Origin: Ophiura sarsii
Lineage: Eukaryota > Echinodermata > Ophiuroidea > Amphilepidida > Ophiuridae
Assembly: GCA_035610835.1 (NCBI GenBank)
Contig: CM069450.1
Coordinates: 36,470,886-36,534,885 of the forward strand
Direction: 5' to 3'
Length of the DNA stretch: 64,000 bases
Part shown: one piece after another, positions 12,125 to 22,489 of the stretch
Layout of the letters: the number at the start of each line of letters is the position of its first letter
Numbering within the stretch: position 1 is the stretch's first letter
Notes under the pieces: generated by a model
Database searches by the model: none
What the model saw: the letters and a program-made list of their open reading frames with translations, nothing else
What the model was told of the DNA's origin: nothing
Made by a program: the position numbers and the translations under genes

Positions 12125-13163
12125 TTCTTTCTTTCTCCTGTCATAAGGCCTATAGCTCCGTAACCATTGAGCCGATTTTGACCATATTTGGTCATAAGTA
12201 CCCTTATGTGCACCACTACTCAGGTTGTAAAGCATAAGGGGTCAAAGGTCACACAAGGGTAACTAGGGGCCAAAACGTGATTTTCACTTAAAACGCATTT
12301 GCAATTTATTGAAATGACCTAGGATCTTGAGAATTGGCCAACATATTCCTTTTGACCGTACGCATGTATAATAGTTCGGTTTTTTAAATCGAAAAATGTT
12401 TGGGGTTACTAGGGGTCAAAATGTAAATTTTACTCCATTCACTCAAAACCCTACTTGTCCGAGGGAAAATGACTGATGATACTCAGAATTGGTCAAAAGA
12501 TTCCTTGGATCCATGTACATATAGGGTGCTTCTCCACTAAAAATGAAATGTCAAACGGGGTCACTAGGGGTCATTGAACTTTACAAAGGGAAAATATAAG
12601 GCATGCTCCGATTTTGACTGGGTTTCTTTTATTATGTGGGCATTGATGAGACAAGAACAAAAGTCAATCATACCATTAAGGTCAAAGGTCAAGAAAAGGT
12701 CCCTAGGGGTCAAAATGTACATTTTCACTCCGCGCACTCAAAATACTACTTGTCCGAGGCGAAATGACCGATGATTGTCAGAATTTGTCAAAAGATTCCT
12801 CTTATCCATGTTCAAATAGGGTGCTTCTCCATTAAAAGTGACATGTCAAACGGGGTCACTAGGGGTCATTGAACTATACAGGTGTAAAACTGAAGACATG
12901 CTCTGATTTTGACCGGACTATTTTTTTCTTGTGCGCATTGATAAGCCAAGAAAAAAAGTCAATTATAAGTTTGGGGTCAAAGGTCAAGAAAAGGTCATTA
13001 GGGTTCAAAATTTATTTTTTTAACTACTTCAGGGCTGAAATTTATAAAAACAATTATCACATATAGTACAACTTAAGGTTATTGCCCTTTGACAACATAT
13101 AGCAAGGTCAAAGGTCAAAGCCCTCGACTAATATCCGTGATCTAAGATCACAATTATCTCTAG
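12125..13163 (+). mobile_element. Helentron-like unit, family A (short variant), recent duplicate
   Basis: Near-copy of 11075-12124 with a shorter pyrimidine junction. It ends with the AGATCAC hairpin and CTAG at 13163. Confidence 0.65.
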
Positions 13164-14703
13164 TTTCTTCTTCTCCTGTCATGGGACCTATAGCTCCGTA
13201 ACCATTGACCCGATTTTGACCATATTTGGTCATAAGAACCCTTGTATGCACCACTACTCAGGTTGTAAAGCATAATGGGTCAAAGGTCACACAGGGGTCA
13301 CTAGGGGTCAAAACGTGATTCAACATGCTCCGATTTTGCTCAAACTTTGACACTTTGTGCGCATTGACAAGAAAAGAAAAAAAGTCAATCATGACCTTGG
13401 GGTCAAATGTCAAACAGGGGTCATTAGGGGTCAAAACGTGATTTTCACTTAAAACGCATTTCCAATTTAGTGAAATGACCTAGGATCGTCAAAATTGGTC
13501 CACATATTCCTTTTGACCGTACGCATGTACAAAAGAAAGGTTTTTAAAATTAAAAATCATTTGGGGTCACTAGGGGTCAAAATGTAAATTTTACTCCATT
13601 CACTCAAAACCCTACTTGTCCGAGGGAAAATAACTGATGATACTCAGAATTGGTCAAAAGATTCCTCTGATCAATGTTCATATAGGGTCCTTCTACACTA
13701 AAAGTGACATGTCAAACGAGGTCACTAGAGGTCATTGAACTTTACAAGGGAAAAATATAAGGCATGCTTCGATTTTGACCGGGTTTCTTTTATTTTGTGA
13801 ACATTGATAAGACAAGAACAAAAGTCAATCATACCGTTAAGATCAAAGGTCAATAAAAGGTCACTAGGGGTCAAAATGTATATTTTTACTCCTCGCACTC
13901 AAAATACTACTTGTCCAAGAGATAATGACCTATGATTGTCAGAATTGGTCAAAAGATTCCTCTTATCCATGTCCATATAGGGTCCTTCTCCACAAAAAGT
14001 GACATGTCACACGAGGTCACACGAGGTCATTGAACTATACAGGTGAAAATCTTAAGACATGCTCCGATTTTGACAAGACTACTTTTTTCTTGTGCGCATT
14101 GATCAGCCAAGCAAAAAAGTTAATTACAAGTTTTGGGTCAGAGGTCAAAAAAAGGTCACTAGGGGTCAAAACGTGATTTTCACTAAAAACGCATTTGCAA
14201 TTTAGTGAAATGACCTAGGATCGTCAGAATTGGTCAACATATTCCTTTTGACCGTACGCATGTACAATAGTTCGGTTTTTAAAATCAAAAAATATTTGGG
14301 GTCACTAGGGGTCAAAATGTAAATTTTCACTCCATTCACTCAAAATGCTACTTGTCCGAGAGGAAATGACCTATGATTGTCAGAATTAGTCAAAAGGTTC
14401 CTCTCATCCATGTTCATATAGGGTCCTTCTCCACTAAAAGTGACATGTCACACGGGGTCACTAGAGGTCATTGAACTTTACAAGTGAAAATCTTAAAACA
14501 TGCTCCGATTTTGACGGGACTACCTTTTTCTTGTGCGCATTGATCAGCCAAGCAAAAAAGTCAATTACAAGTTTTGGGTCAGAGGTCAAGAAAAGGTCAC
14601 TAGGGGTTCAACTGTATTTATTTACTCCATTTACCACTCGAAGGGGTTAACATGTAACACACCCGACTAATATTCGTGATCTCCGATCACAGGTCATGTC
14701 TAG
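13164..14703 (+). mobile_element. Helentron-like unit, family A, with a ~120-bp extra segment
   Basis: Long-variant layout, but near 13318-13440 there is an extra segment ('CAACATGCTCCGATTTTGCTC...') before the usual 'CGTGATTTTCACTTAAAACGC' word resumes. This makes the unit about 120 bp longer. Ends with the hairpin and CTAG at 14703. Confidence 0.65.
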
Positions 14704-16127
14704 TTTCTTCTTCTTCTTCTCCTGTCATGGGACCTATAGCTCCGTAACCATTGACCCGATTTTGACCATATTTGGTCATAAGAACCCTTGTATGCACCAC
14801 TACTCAGGTTGTAAAGCATAATGGGTCAAAGGTCACACAGGGGTCACTAGGGGTCAAAACGTGATTTTCACCTTAAAACGCATTTGCAATTTAGTGAAAT
14901 GACCTAAGATCGTCAAAATTGGTCCACATATTCCTTTTGACCGTACGCATGTACAAAAGAACGGTTTTTAAAATTAAAAATCATTTGGGGTCACTAGGGG
15001 TCAAAATGTAAATTTTACTCCATTCACTCAAAACCCTACTTGTCCGAGGGAAAATAACTGATGATACTCAGAATTGGTCAAAAGATTTCTCTGATCAATG
15101 TTCATATAGGGTCCTTCCACACTAAAAGTGACATGTCAAACGAGGTCACTAGAGGTCATTGAACTTTACAGAAGAAAAATATAAGGCATGCTTCGATTTT
15201 GACCGGGTTTCTTTTATTTTGTGGGCATTGATAAGACAAGAACAAAAGTTAATCATACCGTTAAAATCAAAGGTCAATAAAAGGTCACTACGGGTCAAAA
15301 TGTACATTTTTACTCCTCGCACTCAAAATACTACTTGTCCAAGAGATAATGACCTATGATTGTCAGAATTGGTCAAAAGATTCCTCTTATCCATGTCCAT
15401 ATAGGGTCCTTCTCCACAAAAAGTGACATGTCACACGAGGTCACTAGAGGTCATTGAACTATACAGGTGAAAATCTTAAGACATGCTTCGATTTTGACAA
15501 GACTACTTTTTTCTTGTGCGCATTGATCAGCCAAGCAAAAAAGTCAATTACAAGTTTTGGGTCAGAGGTCAAAAAAAGGTCACTAGGGGTCAAAACGTGA
15601 TTTTCACTAAAAACGCATTTGCAATTTAGTGAAATGACCTAGGATCGTCAGAATTGGTCAACATATTCCTTTTGACCGTACGCATGTACCATAGTTAGGT
15701 TTTTAAAATCAAAAAATATTTGGGGTCACTAGGGGTCAAAATGTAAATTTTCACTCCATTCACTCAAAATGCTACTTGTCCGAGAGGAAATGACCTATGA
15801 TTGTCAGAATTAGTCAAAAGGTTCCTCTCATCCATGTTCATATAGGGTCCTTCTCCACTAAAAGTGACATGTCACACGGGGTCACTAGAGGTCATTGAAT
15901 TTTACAAGTGAAAATCTTAAAACATGCTCCGATTTTGACGGGACTACCTTTTTCTTGTGCGCATTGATCAGCCAAGCAAAAAAATCAATTACAAGTTTTG
16001 GGTCAGAGGTCAAGAAAAGGTCACTAGGGGTTCAACTGTATTTATTTACTCCATTTACCACTCGAAGGGGTTAACATGTAACACACCCGACTAATATTCG
16101 TGATCTCCGATCACAGGTCATGTCTAG
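14704..16127 (+). mobile_element. Helentron-like unit, family A (long variant)
   Basis: A 1424-bp unit with a TTCTTC junction, leader, two sub-repeats and hairpin-CTAG end at 16127. Same length as the unit ending at 11074 within a base or two. Confidence 0.65.
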
Positions 16128-17186
16128 TTCTTCTTTCTCCTGTCATGGGACCTATAGCTCCGTAACCATTGACCCGATTTTGACCATATTTGGTCATAAG
16201 AACCCTTATGTGCACCACTACTCAGGTTGTAAAGCATAAGGGGTCAAAGGTCACACAGGGGTCACTAGGGGTCAAAACGTGATTTTCACTTAAAACGCAT
16301 TTCCAATTTAGTGAAATGACCTAGGATCGTCAAAATTGGTCCACATATTCCTTTGGACCGTACGCATGTACGAAATAACGGTTTTTAAAATTAAAAATCA
16401 TTTGGGGTCACTAGGGGTCAAAATGTAAATTGTACTCCATTCACTCAAAACCCTACTTGTCCGAGGGAAAATAACTGATGATACTCAGAATTGGTCAAAA
16501 GATTCCTTGGATCAATGTCCATATAGGGTGTTCAGCGATTAAAAGTGACATGTCAAATGGGGTCACTAGAGGTCATTGACCTAAACAGGGATAAAATGTG
16601 AGACATGCTCCGATATTGACCAGTTATATCTCATTTTGTAGGTATGGATGAGACAAGAACAAAAGTCAATCATATTGTTAAGGTCAAAGGTCAAGAAAAG
16701 GTCACTAGGGGTCAAAATGTAAATTTTCACTCCATTCACTCAAAATGCTACTTGTCCGAGAGGAAATGACCTATGATTGTCAGAATTTGTCAAAAGATTT
16801 CTTGGATCAATGTCCATATAGGGTGTTCAGCGATTAAAAGTGACATGTCAAATGGGGTCACTAGGGGTCATTGACCTAAACAAGGGGAAATGTAAGACAT
16901 GCTCCGATTTTGACCGGGTTTCTTTTATTTTGTGGGCATTGATGAGACAAGAACAAAAGTTAATCATGAAGTTAGGGTCAAAGGTCAAGAAAAGGTCACT
17001 AGGGGTCAAAATGTAAATATTCACTCCATTCACTCAAAATGCTACTTGTCTGAGAGGAAATGCTTGATGATTGGCAAACATGGTCTCAACGGTCTCAAAT
17101 AAATAAGAGCACACTGTCATTAGCAGGTCAAAGGTCAACACGCCCTCGACTAATATCCGTGATCTATGATCACAGTTCATATCTAG
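16128..17186 (+). mobile_element. Helentron-like unit, family A, divergent
   Basis: Leader, then a body holding two copies of a more divergent sub-repeat ('TGTTCAGCGATTAAAAGTGAC' near 16528 and 16828), otherwise seen mainly in family B. It ends CGACTAATATCCG, GTGATCTATGATCAC hairpin, 12 nt, CTAG at 17186. It looks intermediate between the families. Confidence 0.6.
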
Positions 17187-18964
17187 TTCTTCTTCTTTCT
17201 TGCAACCTTTCTACAAAATGCTTCTTCTCCTACAGTTTACATGCTACAATCACCAGACTTGGTCAGTAGGACCCTCTACCAGACCTTCATTACAGGTCCT
17301 CACAGTTTGGGGTCAAAGGTCACAGGGGGGTCACTAGGGGTCAAAACGTGATTTTCACTTAAAACGCATTTCCAATTTAGTGAAATGACCTAGGATCGTC
17401 AAAATTGGTCCACATATTCCTTTTGACCGTACGCATATACAAAAGAAAGGTTTTTAAAATTAAAAAATATTTGGGGTCACTAGGTCAAAATGTTGATTTT
17501 CTTACCATTTCACTTAAAATGCTTCTTGTCTCAGAGGAAATGGCTTATGAATGTCAGAATTGATCAAAAGATTCCTTGGGTCTATGCACATACAGCATCC
17601 TCAGCGATTAAAATTGACGTGTCATGCTGGGTCACTAGAGGTCATTGACCTATACAGTGGTAAAACTTGAGATATGCTCCGATTGGGCCCGGATTTGTTG
17701 CATCTTGTTTGGATTGATGAGCCAAGAAAATAAGTCTATCATGTTGACCAGGTCAAAGGTCAAGAAGAGGTCAATACGGGTCATTGAACATTACAGCGGT
17801 AAAAGTTAAGACATGATCCGATTTGGACCAAATTTGTTGCATCTTGTTTGGTTTGATGAGCCAAGAAAATAAGTCAATCATATTGACCAGGTCAAAGGTC
17901 AAGAAGGGGTCACTAGGGGTCATTGAACTTTACAGAGGTAAAAGTTAAGACATGCTCCGATTTGGACCGGATTTGTTGCATCTTGTTTGGATTGATGAGC
18001 CAAGAAAATAAGTCAATCATATTGACCAGGTCAAAGGTCAAAAAGGGGTCACTAGGGGTCATTGAACTTTACAGGGGTAAAAGTTAAGACATGCTCCGAT
18101 TTGGACCGGGTTTGTTGCATCTTGTTTGATTTGATGAGCCAAGAAAATAAGTCAATCATATTGACCAGGTCAAAGGTCAAAAAGGGGTAACTAGGGGTCA
18201 AAATGTTAATTTTCACTTCTATTACTAAAAATGCTTCTCCTCCTACAGTTTACATGCTATAATCACCAGATTTGGTCAGTATGACACCCAACCTGACTTA
18301 CATATAGGGTCTTCACAGATTGGGGTCAAAGGTCACACAGGCGTCATAAAGCGTCAAAACGTGACTTTCACTTAAACGCCGTTTTAATTTAGTGAAATGA
18401 CCTAGGATCGTCAAAATTGGTCAACATATTCCTTATGACCGTACGCATATATAATAGTTCGTTTTTTAAAATCAAAAAATATTTGGGGTCACAGGGGTCA
18501 AAATGTTAATTTTCACTTCTATTACTTAAAATGCTTCTCCTAATACAGTTTACATGCTATAATCACCAGATTTGGTCAGTAGGACCTCCTACCTGACTTA
18601 CATATAGGGTCTTCACAGTTTGGGGTCAAAGGTCACACAGGGGTCATAAGGGGTCCTAGAACTTTACAGGGTAAAAGCTAAGACATGCTCCGATTTAGAC
18701 CAGGTTTGTTGCATCTTGTTTGGTTTGATGAGCCAAGAAAATAAGTCAATCATATTGACCGGGTCAAAGGTCAAAAAGGGGTCACTAGGGGTCAACTCAA
18801 GACATGCTGCGAATTAGATCAGACCTGTTTTATCTTGTTTGATTCGATCAGGCAAGAATAAAAGTCAATCATCATAACCAGGTCAAAGGTCAGGAAGAGG
18901 TCACTACGGATCATTTTCTCATAAAAATCAAGGTGCCCTGGTCTTAGACCAGAACTAGATCTAG
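17187..18964 (+). mobile_element. Helentron-like unit, family B, inside the family A array
   Basis: After a TTC tract comes the family B leader (CTACAAAATGCTTCTTCTCC, then CAATCACCAGACTTGGTCAG). The body has several ~118-bp monomers ('AAGACATGCTCCGATTTGGACC'). The family B 3' end is AAAATCAAGGTGCC, a CTGGTCT/AGACCAG hairpin, AACTAGAT and CTAG at 18964. Its 5' hairpin is absent. Confidence 0.65.
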
Positions 18965-19455
18965 TGGTTTTTGTATTTCTACACAAAAACCAACCGGCTC
19001 GAGGATTCTTTCTTGCAAACCCATCTACAAAATGCTTCTTCTCCCACAGTTTAGATGCTACAGTCACCAGACTTGGTCAGTAGGACCCTCTTCCAGACCT
19101 TCATATAGGGTGTTCACGGTTTGGGGTCAAAGGTCACAGGGGGGTCACTAGGGGTCAAAACGTGATTTTCACTTAAAACGCCCTTTCAATTGAGTGAAAT
19201 GGCCTAGGATCGTCAAAATCGGTCAACGTATTCCTTATGACTGAATGCATATATAATAGTTCGGTTTTCAAAATCAAAAAATATTTGGGGTCACTAGGGG
19301 TCAAAATGTTAATTGTCACTGCTTTCATTCAAAATGCTTCTGCTATATCAGGAAATGATTGATTACTGTCAGAATTGGTCAAAAGATTCCTTACATCCAT
19401 GCCCATATAGGGTCCAAAGCGCTTAAAACTGGCATGTAAAATGTGGTAACTAGAG
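18965..19455 (+). mobile_element. Truncated Helentron-like unit with type C 5' hairpin
   Basis: A hairpin (TGGTTTTTGT...ACAAAAACCA) at 18966-18993 directly follows the preceding CTAG. It leads into a TTC-poor tract, the family B leader and a GGTCA body. The body fades near 19455 without a 3' terminus, and unique sequence follows. Confidence 0.55.
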
Positions 19456-20569
19456 TTATTATTCTGAAAATGTTCAGGATATTTTTGAGAAAAGCCGTAA
19501 ATAAATCAAAAGTAGCCCAATATCGCGTCCAACGGTCCAAACCGTGGTATTGGCCACATGTAAGTAAATCGCATGTGATTTAGTGTTATTACGTATCTTG
19601 CTGTCTAAGGAGGAAATTGCCAAAAGTACGGAAATCGCTCCATTTGACCAAATTCTGTTTTCACAGACACATTAATAGTTTCTATTTGATACTCAACTAC
19701 TTTCTTGAACATTGTGTGCATGTTTGGATCTCCAAAAAGGTGAGTAGGACATAAAAACGGCGGATATGTAGGACTAAATTATGAACTTTCGTTCCTATTT
19801 GTGTAGTAGCTTGCTCTGATACCATATTCTGTGACAATGAAAGTACCGAATCTACATACAAGATGGTCGTGTGGTGAAAATTAATTAGATTTGATTCTCG
19901 CTCGGTGTAAGTAGCGCCGAGATAGTCGACAAATAGTTGGCAACACTGACGCGAGCCGTCGTGTATATTATAGTCACCCTATTTGCCATTTTTGACCTGC
20001 GCAGAATACAAAATTTTCACTACTGCACCGCCGTTTCCATTGCAACGTTGGATGATTGACAGCAAAACCAACATGAGGTCAAAATTTACACTACCTTCTA
20101 AAGCCGACAGCCGTGTAAAAAAGACTTCGATGAACTGAGAAATGATGCTAGTATGATTCTTCAAAAACAAGCCTCAAATTTCGGTATGTAGAATGATTCT
20201 TTTGATGATCAAGACACAATTAATATAAATCTATTATGACTCAAGTACATAAAATGAATTTTGTATAGCTATCGTCCGTGAAAGACGGCCCTGAAAAAGA
20301 AAATGTCTTTGAATTTCAAAGCACGCAAATTCATGCTGCACGCGAAGCGGTAGGCTTGCTTCCGTGAGACCCGCTACTTGATCAGTTCTGTGTCACGGGA
20401 AAGTTGATTTTTTGCTACGCGGATAATATTAATTCATTAACAAAATAATGATCAGTTATCGTTTTCATTAAACTATACTCAGATAAAGGTTTGAAGGAAA
20501 AATTGCTGTAGTATTTTAAATTAAAATAACACGATACCTGGCTCCTGTAATATCAGTACTACAACAATA
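19456..20569. other. Non-coding stretch, nothing recognised
   Basis: Ordinary AT-rich sequence beyond the end of the satellite array. The only reading frames are short and match no family I know. No RNA gene or terminal repeat was seen. Confidence 0.5.
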
Positions 20570-21312
20570 ACCCAAAATAATGACCCCCCCTTCCCTAAAC
20601 ACTTAAGAGTTATGACACCCCCCTCTGGAATGTAGAAACAAGTTATGATCCCCTGTCAGCGTGGGCATGCTGTTAGCGTATGCATGCTGTCAGCCTGGGC
20701 ATGCTGTCAACCTGGGCATGCATGCTGTCAGCCTGGGCATGATTTTGGTTTGAAATATATTAGTACTAAAAAGTCATGACCACCCTTTAATTTCCTAATT
20801 TTTTTATAAGTTATAACCCTCTCCTTTGATTTCTTAAAAAAGGTTATGACCCACACCCCTGTTTTGTGCCGGGCAGGGGAAATTTAGCTTGATTGGAAGC
20901 CACCTGCTTACCAAAAAAAACACACCAACAAATGACCCCCCCCCCCTTCCCTAAACATTTAAGAGTTATGACACCCCCCTCTGGAATGTAGAAAAAAGTT
21001 ATGACCCCCTGTCAGCGTGGGCATGCTGTTAGCGTATGCATGCTGTCAGCCTGGGCATGCTGTCATCCTGGGCATGCATGCTGTCAGCTTGGGCGTGCAT
21101 GCTGTCAGCCTGGGCATACATGCTGTCAGCCTGGGCATTATTTTGGTTTGAAATATATTAGTACCAAAAAGTCATGACCACCCTTTAATTTCCTAATTTT
21201 TTTTATAAGTTATAACCCTCCCCTTTGAATTCTTAAAAAAGGTTATGACCCACACCCCTGTTTTTAGCCGGGCAGGTGAAATTTAGCTTGATTGGAAGCC
21301 ACCTGCTTATGA
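20570..21312. repeat. Tandem duplication of ~360 bp with internal minisatellite
   Basis: Two copies (about 20590-20912 and 20930-21309) share 'TTAAGAGTTATGACACCCCC', a 17-20-bp minisatellite built on GGGCATGCTGTCAGCCT, and 'GGTTATGACCCACACCCCTG'. The minisatellite has more repeats in the second copy (21006-21140). A C-run precedes each copy. Confidence 0.75.
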
Positions 21313-21339
21313 CCTGTATTTAGTATGAGTATATGTTAT

Positions 21340-21716
21340 TATTTCAGACTACCCCTCCAAGCAAACTTTTCTGACAATATTCACATTGATATGACTTCTC
21401 TTAAGTGTTTGTCTGTATGTGTAATGTCAAGCTAGCCTTCCAAGCAAAGCTTTCTGGCAATATTCACATTGATATGGCTTTTCTTCAGTATGAGTCTGTA
21501 TTCATGTGTAATGTCATGAAGTTACCATTATGAACAAAATGTTTCTGACAATATTCACACTTATATGACCTCTCTTTAGTGAGTGTCTGTATGTGTAATG
21601 TCAGCCTACCCTTCTGAGCAAAGGATTCTGACAATATTCACATTGATATGGCTTGTCTTCAGTATGAGTCTGAATTGTATGTCAGGCTACCCTTCTGAGC
21701 AAAATGCTTCCTTTCA
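21340..21716 (-). pseudogene. Decayed C2H2 zinc-finger array
   Basis: On the minus strand the block translates in pieces to finger fragments of the form Y-x-C-E-Y-C-Q-K ('SYKCEYCQKHFVHNGNF' and 'TLHM' in one). About four or five repeats of ~84-90 nt are visible, each giving CEYCQ plus a degenerate helix and TLH. C2H2 fingers bind DNA, and a 28-residue (84-nt) period is the family norm. Frameshifts and stops break it (a TGA follows one R-R-V-G, another follows T-D-S-Y), and second histidines and linkers are often lost. No open frame spans even two intact fingers. It is most likely a processed or truncated ZNF remnant; I cannot name a parent gene. Confidence 0.6.
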
Positions 21717-22365
21717 CTCAAAATAGGGGAAATGACTGATGACCATCAGAAATGGTCAACGGATTCCTTGGATCCATGTTCATATAGGAACTTCAGCAAT
21801 ACAAAATGTGACATTTCATATGGGGTCACAAGGGGTTATTGACCTATACAAGGGTAAAACGTGAGACATGCTCCGATTTGGACCGGACTTGTTTCATCCT
21901 GTTTGGTTTGTTAAGTCATGAACAAAAATCAATCATGACCTAGGGGTTAAAGGTATATTATGTGATCTTTCCAGGTAACGCCCTCAACATCGAAAAAAAA
22001 ATTGAAAGAAGATTTTCTTGCAGATTTACATTTCTGATCATAAATCGTACATACATTCCAAGTTACAGGGCGATACGATTCTTAATTACTTCAAAATCAT
22101 GATTTTAGAGTGAAAATAAACTGTCGGATAACTCCGACAGTTTATATTTTAACTCTAAATTCACTCTAAAACCATGATTTTGAGGTAATTAGGAATCGTA
22201 TCGCTCTGTAACTTGGAATGTATGTATGATTTATGATCAGAAATGTTAATCTGCAAGAAAATCTACTTTCTAAAAAAAATAATGAATAGAGGGCGCTATC
22301 TTGAAAATATCACATAATATGCCTTTAAGGTCCAGGAACAGGTCAGTAGAGGACATTTAAGTGTA
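21717..22365 (+). mobile_element. Diverged GGTCA satellite fragment, split by a MITE
   Basis: Satellite words ('TTCACTCAAAAT', 'TGGGGTCACAAGGGG', 'ACATGCTCCGATTTGGACCGG') run from about 21717 to 21946 and resume as 'GGTCCAGGAACAGGTCAGTAG' after the foldback element at 21951-22324. No 3' hairpin-CTAG is seen, so the copy is truncated. Confidence 0.55.
21951..22324. mobile_element. Foldback MITE with TTAA target duplication (piggyBac-like)
   Basis: The 374-bp element is almost wholly an inverted repeat. Ends are AGGTATATTATGTGAT and ATCACATAATATGCCT, flanked on both sides by TTAA (21947-21950, 22325-22328). The centre is 'AACTGTCGG...CCGACAGTTTA'. A TTAA target duplication is the hallmark of piggyBac-type transposases. 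No coding sequence, so non-autonomous. A related left half occurs near 31010-31205. Confidence 0.75.
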
Positions 22366-22489
22366 AATAAAGCTAACCACCAGCAGATTTGGGACATTTT
22401 CGGAAGAAGGGGGTCAGCAAATTTGTTTCATATTAAGTCTATGAATACCTTTAGACAAACCATCATTCATGGTGGGCATAAACAAATCT

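Noticed and set aside
1193..15359. Recurring 66-codon frames (N-F-T-x-x-K-Y-K-A-C ...) in many satellite units
   Set aside because: They begin at TTG, not ATG, lie in repeat monomers and recur only because the DNA recurs. Short-variant and family B units lose the frame freely, and no splice or promoter context is seen.
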